Source: Microbacterium oxydans (GTDB taxonomy: Bacteria > Actinomycetota > Actinomycetes > Actinomycetales > Microbacteriaceae). From it: a stretch of 64,000 bases of DNA. Below, piece by piece: positions 9,248 to 16,894 of this stretch. The stretch lies in NCBI RefSeq assembly GCF_006540085.1, contig NZ_BJOG01000004.1, forward strand, positions 434,001 to 498,000, in the 5' to 3' direction. Positions within the stretch are counted from its first letter, which is position 1; every line of letters begins with the position of its first letter. Under the pieces are notes generated by a model. The model was not told where the DNA came from, ran no database searches, and worked only from the letters and a program-made list of their open reading frames with translations. The translations under genes were made by a program, and so were the position numbers.

Positions 9248-10285
9248 ATGACCGACCCGACCAGCCGCACGGGAATCGTGCACCTCACCGAGCGCCAGCC
9301 GACCGTCAGCGGACCCGAGATGCTGGCGAGCCTGGTGCCGCCGCCGCAGTTCGACAGTGCGACGTTCGACAGCTACCGCGCCGACCCCGCCTACCCTTCG
9401 CAGGAAGAGGCGAAGGAGACGCTGATGCGCTTCGCCGGACGAGGTGCTCCCGTGAAGCGCGGAGGTCTGTTCAGCCGGGCGAAGAAGGAGCCGGAGCTCA
9501 AGCCGGGCGTCTACCTCGACGGCGGATTCGGAGTGGGCAAGACACACCTGCTCGCCTCGATCTACCACGCGATGCCGGCCCGCCGGAAGTACTTCGGCTC
9601 GTTCATCGAGTACACGGCCCTCGTCGGCGCGCTCGGCTACAAGAACACCGTCGATCTGCTCAAGGGCGCCGATCTGCTCTGCATCGATGAGTTCGAGCTC
9701 GATGACCCGGGCGACACGATGGTCATGACGCGCCTGCTGGGCGAGCTCGTGCCGACCGGCACCAGACTCGCAGCCACCTCGAACACCCCTCCCAACGCAC
9801 TCGGTGAGGGACGCTTCGCCGCACAGGACTTCCTGCGCGAGATCCATGCCATGTCCGACAGCTTCCAGACACTGCGCATCGACGGCGTCGACTTCCGCCA
9901 GCGCGCCCTCGACGGTCATGCCGTCGTGCTCGACGACGACGCCTACGCTGCGGCCGTCGCTGCGGCCGCCGCAACGGGCACCGCGTCTGATGACCGGTTC
10001 GACGATCTGATCCGCCATCTGGCACAGGTGCATCCGTCGCGCTACATCCGACTCATCGACGGGCTCGGCGGCGTGGGTGTGCGCGACGTCCGTCAGCTGA
10101 CCGATCAGTCGGAGGCACTGCGTTTCGTCGCCTTCGTCGACCGTGTGTACGACGCGCAGATCCCGATCCTCGCCACTGGCCTCAGCCTCGATGCGGTGTT
10201 CTCCGACGAGATGCTCGCCGGTGGATACCGCAAGAAGTACCTGCGCGCCATCTCCCGACTCAACGCCCTCACGCATTCTGCGTAA
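9248..10285 (+). CDS. zapE: cell division protein ZapE / AFG1-like ATPase
   Basis: This 345-residue P-loop ATPase of the AFG1/ZapE family has Walker [11 protein letters not shown], Walker [10 protein letters not shown], and a sensor-like LAATSNTPP. The family is linked to Z-ring constriction in proteobacteria and to mitochondrial protein turnover in eukaryotes. ATG 9248 sits one codon after an in-frame GTG (9245); a CAGGA sequence upstream suits either. It is divergently transcribed from the sulfurtransferase gene, with a 145-base shared spacer. Confidence 0.88.
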   Translation: MTDPTSRTGIVHLTERQPTVSGPEMLASLVPPPQFDSATFDSYRADPAYPSQEEAKETLMRFAGRGAPVKRGGLFSRAKKEPELKPGVYLDGGFGVGKTHLLASIYHAMPARRKYFGSFIEYTALVGALGYKNTVDLLKGADLLCIDEFELDDPGDTMVMTRLLGELVPTGTRLAATSNTPPNALGEGRFAAQDFLREIHAMSDSFQTLRIDGVDFRQRALDGHAVVLDDDAYAAAVAAAAATGTASDDRFDDLIRHLAQVHPSRYIRLIDGLGGVGVRDVRQLTDQSEALRFVAFVDRVYDAQIPILATGLSLDAVFSDEMLAGGYRKKYLRAISRLNALTHSA

Positions 10286-10330
10286 GCCCGTAGGCGCGCG
10301 TAACGCGATGTTCACGGGCGGAGCCGCGCT

Positions 10331-10368
10331 GTAACAGCGGGGAAACAAACCTCACGCATTGACGAAAC
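10331..10368 (+). promoter_or_regulatory. GlnR-type nitrogen box upstream of amtB
   Basis: GTAAC (10331-10335), six bases, GAAAC (10342-10346), six bases, a degenerate element, six bases and GAAAC (10364-10368) keep an exact 22-base period. This is the arrangement of the actinomycete GlnR operator (gTnAC-n6-GaAAC repeats). A further GTAAC lies at 10300. The position, 50-90 bases before amtB, suits nitrogen-limitation activation; binding is inferred. Confidence 0.72.
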
Positions 10369-10419
10369 CGCAGGTCGTCACACTGAAGCTCTCAATTACT
10401 TCGGATGTGAGGTTTTCCT

Positions 10420-11658
10420 ATGGATGCTCCCGGCAACATCTCGTGGGCGATCACCGCGACAGCGCTGGTGCTGCTCATGACGCCCGGCGTCGCCTTCTTC
10501 TACGGCGGTCTCGTCAAGGCGAAGAGCGTCGTCAGCATGATGATGATGAGCTTCGGCTCCATCGGACTCGTCGCCGTGCTGTGGATTCTCTTCGGCTTCT
10601 CGATGAGCGCCGTCGACAGCCCGACCGCCTTCGCAGGCAACCCGTTCGCCGACTTCGGCCTCTCGAGCCTGGCCGCAGGCGAGGGCTCGAACGTCGCTCT
10701 CCTCGGCGTCGCCTACGGCGCCACGTTCGCCATCATCACCGTCGCCCTGATCTCCGGGGCGATCGCGGACCGCGCGAAGTTCGGCAGCTGGCTGATCTTC
10801 GCCGGTATCTTCGCGACGGTCGGGTACTTCCCCGTGGCCGCGTGGGTCTGGGGCGGCGGCTGGATCATGAACCTCGGCACCACGCTCTTCGGTGAGGACA
10901 GCGGCATCGGCGTGATCGACTACGCCGGTGGAACCGCGGTGCACATCAATGCGGGTGCTGCGGCCCTGGCCCTGGCTCTGGTCCTCGGCAAGCGCATCGG
11001 CTTCCAGAAGGGCATCCTGAAGCCCCACAACGTGCCGCTGACGCTTCTCGGCGCCGCTCTGCTGTGGTTCGGATGGTTCGGCTTCAACGCCGGCGCCGAG
11101 TGGCTCGCGGAGGACATGGGCGGTGTGGGACTCATCGGTCTGAACACTCTGGGTGCGACCGCCGCAGCCATCCTCGGCTGGATCCTGGTCGAGAAGATCA
11201 AGGACGGCAAGCCCACCTCGGTCGGTGCCGCCTCGGGCGCCGTCGCCGGTCTCGTCGCCATCACCCCGGCATGCGCCAACCTGACTCCGGGATGGGCTCT
11301 GCTGCTCGGCGCACTCGCCGGTGTCGTCTGCGCACTCGCCATCGAGCTGAAGTTCCGTCTGGGCTTCGACGACTCGCTCGACGTCGTGGGTATCCACCTC
11401 GTCGGCGGCCTCATCGGAACGCTCTACCTCGGGTTCTTCGCCACCGAGACCGGACTGTTCGTCGGTGGGGACGCGCGCCAGCTCGCGGTGCAGCTGATCG
11501 CCGCCCTCGGCGTGCTGATCTACTCGTTCGTCGTGGCCTTCATCATCGGCTTCGCCATCCAGAAGACGATCGGCTTCCGCGTCACGAACGAAGACGAGAT
11601 CGCCGGTGTCGACCAGGTCGTGCACGGCGAGGAGGGCTACGCACTCGCCGACGCGTGA
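10420..11658 (+). CDS. amtB: ammonium transporter
   Basis: This 412-residue Amt/MEP/Rh-family channel has about eleven transmembrane helices and carries ammonium across the cytoplasmic membrane. The TPGVAFFYGGLV signature is at the N-terminus. The twin pore histidines sit in AVHINAGAAALAL and DVVGIHLVGGLIG. There is no obvious cleaved signal peptide. No glnK/glnB follows; the next gene is a MazF-like protein. A GlnR-type box in the leader indicates nitrogen control. Confidence 0.95.
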   Translation: MDAPGNISWAITATALVLLMTPGVAFFYGGLVKAKSVVSMMMMSFGSIGLVAVLWILFGFSMSAVDSPTAFAGNPFADFGLSSLAAGEGSNVALLGVAYGATFAIITVALISGAIADRAKFGSWLIFAGIFATVGYFPVAAWVWGGGWIMNLGTTLFGEDSGIGVIDYAGGTAVHINAGAAALALALVLGKRIGFQKGILKPHNVPLTLLGAALLWFGWFGFNAGAEWLAEDMGGVGLIGLNTLGATAAAILGWILVEKIKDGKPTSVGAASGAVAGLVAITPACANLTPGWALLLGALAGVVCALAIELKFRLGFDDSLDVVGIHLVGGLIGTLYLGFFATETGLFVGGDARQLAVQLIAALGVLIYSFVVAFIIGFAIQKTIGFRVTNEDEIAGVDQVVHGEEGYALADA

Positions 11659-11678
11659 TCTGCGGTTAGGGTGACCGT

Positions 11679-12263
11679 GTGAGCAAGACCAACGGCATCC
11701 TGGCAACACTCGCGGAGATCCTGCTCAAGGCAGTGGGCTCCGGCCGGGCGTCTCGGACATCAGGTCCGAGGCGCCCGGACGCGCGTCTACGGACACCCCA
11801 CGAGCGTCCTGGGACCGCGACCACCGGACCAGATCGCGGAGCCACGCGCGGTACCCAGACCTTCCGCGTTGACCCGGAGCGGATCACGAACCTGCAGGTC
11901 GCGTACACGCCGCAGCGGGACGGCGCCCCGGACGCCGGAGAGATCGTCTGGACCTGGGTGCCCTACGAGGAGAACGACGGACGCGGGAAGGATCGTCCCG
12001 TTCTGGTGATCGGCCGGGAATCCGTCGATCGCGTGTACGCGGTCCGGATGACCAGCAAACCCCACGACGGCGAGCGGGACTACCTCTCGATCGGCACGGG
12101 TACGTGGGACTCTCAGGGTCGAGAGTCCTGGGTCGACGTCGAGCAGCTGTACAGCGTGCACGAGAGAGGACTGCGGCGGGAGGCCGCCGTCCTCGATCGA
12201 GGCCGTTACGACCGGGTCGTGGCTGCTCTCACGCGGCGTTACGGCTGGTCCGTCGCGGGCTGA
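11679..12263 (+). CDS. MazF/PemK-like protein, orphan
   Basis: This 194-residue protein has a C-terminal PemK/MazF-type barrel. EIVWTWVPYEE and GKDRPVLVIGRE match the family's conserved GdIvw and RPvlVi strands, and a WVDVEQLYSV strand comes later. MazF proteins are usually sequence-specific endoribonucleases. The first 60 residues are an Arg/Pro/Thr-rich, probably disordered extension that the family does not need. No antitoxin-sized gene with a DNA-binding N-terminus lies next to it: amtB is upstream and the DgcN-like gene converges with a 35-base overlap. It may therefore have a housekeeping role. The start is GTG. Confidence 0.72.
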   Translation: MSKTNGILATLAEILLKAVGSGRASRTSGPRRPDARLRTPHERPGTATTGPDRGATRGTQTFRVDPERITNLQVAYTPQRDGAPDAGEIVWTWVPYEENDGRGKDRPVLVIGRESVDRVYAVRMTSKPHDGERDYLSIGTGTWDSQGRESWVDVEQLYSVHERGLRREAAVLDRGRYDRVVAALTRRYGWSVAG

Positions 12264-13386
12264 GCGTCGGGAACGACTGCAGCACCATCTCGACGAGCTC
12301 GCTCAGCGGCCGGGTCAGCGGATCCGTGGCGGGGAGTCCGGTGTCGAGTTCGATCTCGTCGATGGCTGTGGCGAGCTGCTGTGCCGTGAGGTTCTCGTGG
12401 TTCACGGTGACGCCGATGACCTTCGTGTCTGCGAAAGCCTCGATCAGCGTGATCTCACTCGTGACCGTCGGCATCGCGACCATCGGGAAGTCGCCCAGGA
12501 CCGCACGACCCGGGGCATGCTGCACGATGACGCCTGCGGGTTGGCTTCCGCGGAGGATGTGAGCGGAGGTGATGTACGCGGGGTGGCTGAGCGCACCCTG
12601 ACCCTCCACGATGATCATGTCGGGGTCTTCGCCCTCGAACGCCGCGACCACCTGGTTCTCGACCTCCCCCGAGCAGAACTGCGGCACGAGGGCGTCGAGC
12701 GCGACGCCGTATCTCCCGCCCTGGATGATCGTGGTCTGACCGGTGCCGACCAATACGGCATGGATGCCCTGCTCGTTGAGCGCACGGACGAGGATCGTCG
12801 CTGTCGTGCGCTTGCCGATCGCTCCATCCGTACCGAGGATCGCGATACGCGGGCAGGTCACGTCGAAGATGCGTCCGGAGAACAGGTGGAGATCCTTCTT
12901 GTCCTTCGGGCGGCGGATGTCGGTGATCGTGACCTGGGCGAGCAGCGCGGCCGCGACGAACTCGGCATCGTCTGTGAGGAACTCGTGCAGGCCGTTGATG
13001 ATGTGCATCCCGCGGGCGATGCCGTCCAGGAGCACTGTCCGCTGGTCGGCGGAGAGCAGTCCGTCGGCGGGGGCGACGCCGCAGATCAGGTAGTCCGGGA
13101 CATGGCCGGCGTGCGCGATAGCCGTGGGGAGACCCTCGAGGATCGGGATGTCGTTCGCGCGCCCGTCCAGGAACATTCCGGCATCCGCGCCGGCGTGAGT
13201 GCTGTCGATGACGCTGAGGACCTCGTACTTCTCGGAGTGGCGGACCAGGCCGTTGGCGGTCTTGCCGTCCTGCTCGCCGAACTGGCCTTCGCAGTAGACG
13301 ATCGCCGTCGTCCCCGCGGGGAGGGCGATGGGCGCAGCCCACGCGTGCGCGGGGTCGATGAAGGACGGGATTGACGGGGTGGGCAT
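12229..13386 (-). CDS. DUF1611 P-loop protein, DgcN-like
   Basis: This 385-residue DUF1611 protein has an N-terminal Rossmann-like domain (FVYCEGQF-type start, HAGADAGMF) and a C-terminal P-loop domain with ILGTDGAIGKRTTATIL as Walker A and MIIVEGQGALSHPAY. The family includes DgcN, which acts with DgcA in D-glutamate catabolism in some bacteria; no DgcA-type epimerase gene is in this window, so the substrate is left open. ATG 13386 was chosen over longer in-frame extensions that lack similarity. It converges on the MazF-like gene with a 35-base overlap. Confidence 0.78.
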   Translation of the reverse strand: MPTPSIPSFIDPAHAWAAPIALPAGTTAIVYCEGQFGEQDGKTANGLVRHSEKYEVLSVIDSTHAGADAGMFLDGRANDIPILEGLPTAIAHAGHVPDYLICGVAPADGLLSADQRTVLLDGIARGMHIINGLHEFLTDDAEFVAAALLAQVTITDIRRPKDKKDLHLFSGRIFDVTCPRIAILGTDGAIGKRTTATILVRALNEQGIHAVLVGTGQTTIIQGGRYGVALDALVPQFCSGEVENQVVAAFEGEDPDMIIVEGQGALSHPAYITSAHILRGSQPAGVIVQHAPGRAVLGDFPMVAMPTVTSEITLIEAFADTKVIGVTVNHENLTAQQLATAIDEIELDTGLPATDPLTRPLSELVEMVLQSFPTLSPRRTSRNAA

Positions 13387-13468
13387 GACGCTCCTCGGGC
13401 TCACACAGAGGAGGCGACGGAGAACGAAATGACCGATGAGGCCCGTTGGTCGACGAGAAGTCTTCCCT

Positions 13469-13489
13469 GATGCCGACAAGATGCCGACA
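13469..13489. promoter_or_regulatory. tandem 10-base direct repeat in divergent promoter region
   Basis: GATGCCGACA occurs at 13469-13478 and 13480-13489, an 11-base (one helical turn) period, in the spacer between the divergent DUF1611 and SPW genes. This is the geometry of an activator or response-regulator site; the regulator is unknown. Confidence 0.4.
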
Positions 13490-13537
13490 TCTTCACCGTA
13501 GCAGTGCTGTCTGGGACCGGGCCGCGAGGAAGTGCAG

Positions 13538-13561
13538 GGCCGGTCCGGTGCCGGACCGGCC
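13538..13561. repeat. 24-base near-perfect palindrome
   Basis: Arms 13538-13548 and 13551-13561 are perfectly complementary around a two-base centre. It lies 107 bases before the SPW gene in an otherwise gene-free 281-base spacer. It could be an operator or a transcript hairpin; there is no T tract. Confidence 0.45.
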
Positions 13562-13667
13562 GGAACACCTCGATTTCCGATCGACGCATGAAGGAGGGCA
13601 ATCCGATCGGACGTGTGCTTCGAACCATCGGTGAGTCGCGAAAAGCGGCGCCACCCAAGGAGGAATC

Positions 13668-14054
13668 ATGCGTTTCATCCCCACCAAGGTCCACGGAGTC
13701 CTCGACTACATCGTCGGCATCGCGCTCATCGCCGCCCCCTGGCTGTTCGGCTTCGCGAGTGTCGGCGGAGCAGCGGTCATCATCCCGATCGTGCTCGGCG
13801 TCGGGCTGATCGTCTACAGCCTCTTCACGAAGTACGAGTGGGGCCCCTTCGGCTTCATCCCGATGCCCGTCCACCTCGTGTTCGACATCGTCGCCAGCCT
13901 CTTCCTGGCGCTCTCGCCGTGGATCTTCGGATTCGCCGGTGAGGCGCTCAACGTCTGGCTCCCGCACGTCGTCGTCGGAGTCGCCGTGATCGTCGTGGTG
14001 CTGTTCTCCCAGCCGCAGCCCGCGACCGCCCGGGGACGCGCCGCAACGGCCTGA
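13668..14054 (+). CDS. SPW repeat membrane protein
   Basis: This 128-residue integral membrane protein has four hydrophobic helices arranged as a duplicated pair. Each pair contains the family signature: APWLFGFAS at about 23-31 and SPWIFGFAG at about 84-92. SPW-repeat proteins are found in many bacteria and have no known biochemical role. The gene has a strong AAGGAGG ribosome site seven bases before the ATG. It is monocistronic and ends at a bidirectional hairpin shared with the convergent GIY-YIG gene. Confidence 0.85.
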   Translation: MRFIPTKVHGVLDYIVGIALIAAPWLFGFASVGGAAVIIPIVLGVGLIVYSLFTKYEWGPFGFIPMPVHLVFDIVASLFLALSPWIFGFAGEALNVWLPHVVVGVAVIVVVLFSQPQPATARGRAATA

Positions 14055-14073
14055 CCCCACCCCCGGACGCGGT

Positions 14074-14109
14074 GCCGGGCGACTGGACTTCCCGAAGCAG
14101 TCGCCCGGC
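14074..14109. terminator. bidirectional terminator hairpin
   Basis: Perfect 12-base arms (14074-14085 and 14098-14109) flank a loop that itself can pair CTTC with GAAG. It lies between the convergent SPW and GIY-YIG genes and can serve both. Confidence 0.65.
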
Positions 14110-14124
14110 ATCGTCATGTCGGGG

Positions 14125-14568
14125 CTAGTCGCGTGTGCTTTCGACGCCGCGGAGCGTCTCGCTCAACCAGCGGCCGCAGAGCCGCCAGGGATCGCCCTCC
14201 CGCTGGAGCGCGGCGACGTGGGTGCGGAGCTCATCCGTGAAGGTGAACCATTCGCCTCCTTCACGGATGCTGGCGAAGTCCCTGTGGCGTTGCTGCTCGA
14301 CAGCTCGCCCTCCGCGCTCGAAGGCGAGGAGCTCTTCATGCCGGATGTTCGCCAGTCGCTGCCGCGGACGGCGGCTCGTGCCGATCTTCACGCGGCGGTG
14401 GAAGCGGATGTAGTAGACGACATCGACCCGGGGGAGAGGCAGGTCGGTATCGGGGGCATCACCGTACCGCCAACCGCAGGAGCTGCAGCACAGGGCGCCG
14501 TCTCGGCGGACACCTCGCGCGTTCCCGCAGAGGGCGCACGGACCCGGCAGTGTGAGTTCGGACGACAC
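14125..14568 (-). CDS. GIY-YIG / T5orf172-type nuclease-like protein with N-terminal zinc ribbon
   Basis: This 147-residue protein has two parts. Residues 11-32 hold CALCGN and CCSSCGW, a four-Cys zinc ribbon. Residues 50-130 resemble the T5orf172/Mug113 branch of GIY-YIG domains: VVYYIRFHRRVKIGTS, RPRQRLANIRHEEL, and EQQRHRDFASIREGGEWF with the family Glu. Such domains cut DNA or are remnants of nucleases in mobile elements; here the gene is solitary. Whether it is catalytically active is unclear. Confidence 0.68.
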   Translation of the reverse strand: MSSELTLPGPCALCGNARGVRRDGALCCSSCGWRYGDAPDTDLPLPRVDVVYYIRFHRRVKIGTSRRPRQRLANIRHEELLAFERGGRAVEQQRHRDFASIREGGEWFTFTDELRTHVAALQREGDPWRLCGRWLSETLRGVESTRD

Positions 14569-14660
14569 CGTGGCAGGCTACGCGCCCCCTCGGACACCCG
14601 CGCTCTTCACCCTGGGGCGCGACGTGCGTAGGGTCGAGTCCATCGGCGGAGGGAACGAGG

Positions 14661-15758
14661 ATGATGGCGGCGGTGCGGATGATGAAGGCGTCGCTCGCGC
14701 TGTGGCTCGGCGCGATCGCACTCGTTGCGTGCGCGCCGCCGGCCGTCACGCCGACGACTCCCACGCCACCGGGTCCGACGCGCCCTGCGGAGTCCGGAGA
14801 CATGCTAGCGGGAGAGGTCACGACGATCGCGGAGGGTCTGGCGGCTCCCTGGTCCATCGCCTTCTCCGGAGACGTCGCGTTGATCAGTGAACGCGACACC
14901 GCCCGCATCGTCGAGGTCTCGGACGAGGGGGCGCTGCGTGAGGTCGGCGTGGTTCCCGGCGTCGAGCCGCGCGGCGAGGGCGGGCTCCTCGGCATCGCCG
15001 TACGGGATGCGTGGCTGTACGCGTACTCGACGGCCGCCGACGAGAACAGGGTGCAGCGTTTCGCCCTGTCGGGGCTGCCGGGGGCGATGGAGCTCGGCCG
15101 ATCGGAGACGATCCTCTCCGATCTCCCGGCCGCCGGGAACCACAACGGCGGACGGATCGCCTTCGGCCCCGACGGCATGCTCTACGTCACGGTCGGAGAC
15201 GCAGGAGATCGCGATGGCGCACAGGGCCTGGAGTCGCTGGCAGGGAAGATCCTCCGCATCACGCCCGACGGGGAGATCCCGGAGGACAATCCTGTTGCCG
15301 GATCAGCCGTCTACAGCTTCGGACACCGGAACCCGCAGGGACTCGCGTGGGATGAGGATGGAACCCTGTATGCGAGTGAGTTCGGTCAGGACACCTGGGA
15401 CGAACTGAACGTGATCGAGCCCGGTGGCAACTACGGGTGGCCGACGGTCGAGGGCATCGCCGATCGGGAGGAGTTCGTCGATCCGATCCAGCAGTGGCCG
15501 CCGGACATCGCGAGTCCGAGCGGCATCGCGATCGCGTCGGGATCGATCTTCATTGCGAACCTCCGAGGGGAGCGGCTCCGGGAAGCGCCGCTCTCCGCTC
15601 TCCGCATCGCCGAGGAGCACTTGGTCGGCGCGCTCGGGAGGCTGCGCGACGTCGCGGTCGCTCCCGACGGGGCGCTCTGGATCCTCACGAACAACACGGA
15701 CGGGCGTGGTGATCCGCGCGAAGGCGACGACCGCGTCGTCCGTGTCCAGATCGAGTAG
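14661..15758 (+). CDS. lipoprotein PQQ-type glucose/sorbosone dehydrogenase
   Basis: This 365-residue protein has a lipoprotein signal peptide with a lipobox at LVAC (Cys about residue 24), then a Pro/Thr linker. A six-bladed beta-propeller of the soluble glucose/sorbosone dehydrogenase family follows: GLAAPWSIAFS, GEGGLLGIAV, NHNGGRIAFGPDGMLYVTVG with the active-site His, SFGHRNPQGLAW and PGGNYGWP. It likely oxidises aldoses outside the membrane with PQQ, but no PQQ synthesis gene is present here. Several in-frame Met codons cluster at the start; 14661 is the first. Confidence 0.85.
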   Translation: MMAAVRMMKASLALWLGAIALVACAPPAVTPTTPTPPGPTRPAESGDMLAGEVTTIAEGLAAPWSIAFSGDVALISERDTARIVEVSDEGALREVGVVPGVEPRGEGGLLGIAVRDAWLYAYSTAADENRVQRFALSGLPGAMELGRSETILSDLPAAGNHNGGRIAFGPDGMLYVTVGDAGDRDGAQGLESLAGKILRITPDGEIPEDNPVAGSAVYSFGHRNPQGLAWDEDGTLYASEFGQDTWDELNVIEPGGNYGWPTVEGIADREEFVDPIQQWPPDIASPSGIAIASGSIFIANLRGERLREAPLSALRIAEEHLVGALGRLRDVAVAPDGALWILTNNTDGRGDPREGDDRVVRVQIE

Positions 15759-15778
15759 CGCGGCGGTTGGCGCCGACC

Positions 15779-16660
15779 TCACTCTTCGGGAATCTCGCGC
15801 CCGAACGCCTCGAGCGTGATGGCCTCAGGCTCAGGTCCACCGCGCACACCGGAGTCGAGATCGTCGATGCGACCGATCTCGTCGGTGCTGAGCACGAAGT
15901 CGAAGACGTCGAAGTTCTCGGCGATGCGAGCGGGCGTGACGGACTTCGGAATGGCCTGGACGCCGTTCTGGAGATGCCAGCGCAACATCACCTGAGCGGT
16001 CGTCTTGCCGTGCGCCTCGGCGATCGCACGGATCACGGGGTCGTTGAACGTGCTTCGGGACTCGTCCCCTCGGTAAGACGTGATGCCGCCGATCGGCGAC
16101 CATGCCTGGGTGAGGATGCCGTGCTCCGTGCCGAGCCGCTGCAGCGGCTTCTGCGAGAAGTACGGGTGCACCTCGATCTGGTTCACCGCCGGCACGATGG
16201 TGGTCTCCGCGAGCAGCCGTTCGAGATGGGGCACCATGAAGTTGCTCACGCCGATCGCTCGTGCCTTGCCCTCCGCGAGCAGGGCCTCGAGAGCCCTGTA
16301 GGCGCTGATGGTGCGATCGAACTCTCCGGGGAGGGCCTGGTGGAGGATGAAGAGGTCGATCACGTCGACCTGCAGCTTGCGGACGCTCTTCTCCCACGCG
16401 TGGAGCGTCTCCGAATACCCGTAGTCGGAGATCCAGACCTTCGTCTCGAGGAAGACCTCGTCGCGGCGGAGACCCGACGCCCGGAGCGCGTCGCCCACGC
16501 CGCGTTCGTTCCCATAGGCCGCCGCGGTGTCGATGAGTCGGTATCCGACCTCCAGAGCGGAAGCGACGGCGTCCGCCGTCTCGGCGGGGGGAGTCTGGAA
16601 GACGCCGAAACCCAGTGCGGGCATCGCGACCCCGTTGTTCAAGGTGAGGTGAGTGGTCAT
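15779..16660 (-). CDS. aldo/keto reductase
   Basis: This 293-residue NADPH-dependent reductase of the AKR superfamily (2,5-diketo-gluconate reductase-like) shows the catalytic tetrad: Asp and Tyr in RLIDTAAAYGNE, Lys in LETKVWI, and His in LFILHQALPG. A later AIGVSNF strand and a PKSVTPARIAENFDVFDF segment bind the cofactor. It acts in the cytoplasm on aldehydes or ketones; the physiological substrate is unknown. ATG 16660 was chosen over the adjacent GTG 16663. It converges on the sugar dehydrogenase gene. Confidence 0.9.
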   Translation of the reverse strand: MTTHLTLNNGVAMPALGFGVFQTPPAETADAVASALEVGYRLIDTAAAYGNERGVGDALRASGLRRDEVFLETKVWISDYGYSETLHAWEKSVRKLQVDVIDLFILHQALPGEFDRTISAYRALEALLAEGKARAIGVSNFMVPHLERLLAETTIVPAVNQIEVHPYFSQKPLQRLGTEHGILTQAWSPIGGITSYRGDESRSTFNDPVIRAIAEAHGKTTAQVMLRWHLQNGVQAIPKSVTPARIAENFDVFDFVLSTDEIGRIDDLDSGVRGGPEPEAITLEAFGREIPEE

Positions 16661-16714
16661 CACTCGACGTTATGCCCGGTCGTCAGAGCGTGGGAGGTAC
16701 GGTCAGTACCCGGC

Positions 16715-16755
16715 AGACCCCGCACAGACGGTTCGTCTATGCCTGCGCGGGGTCT
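16715..16755 (-). terminator. branched terminator-like hairpin after symporter operon
   Basis: Outer arms 16715-16723 and 16747-16755 (nine pairs) enclose an inner hairpin 16726-16730/16734-16738. It begins eight bases past the stop of the small subunit gene. There is no T tract, so termination is inferred. Confidence 0.5.
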
Positions 16756-16762
16756 TCGATCG

Positions 16763-16894
16763 TCAGATGATGTCGCGTCCTTCGCGTTTCGCTTCCTTGG
16801 CATCCTTCACGAATGCGCGGATCACGACGGCGAGCACGCCGACGACGATGATCGGCCACACCAGCACGTAGGCGGTCAACAGCAGGGTCTCCAT
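16763..16894 (-). CDS. 43-residue membrane protein, symporter small subunit
   Basis: This gene encodes one hydrophobic helix (about residues 4-27, LLTAYVLVWPIIVVGVLAVV) followed by a charged cytoplasmic tail (FVKDAKEAKREGRDI). Its ATG overlaps the stop of the sodium:solute symporter gene by one base (TGATG), so it is translated from the same message. Tiny companion subunits directly after symporter genes are known in several transporter families. Here the partnership is inferred from coupling and size. Confidence 0.75.
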   Translation of the reverse strand: METLLLTAYVLVWPIIVVGVLAVVIRAFVKDAKEAKREGRDII

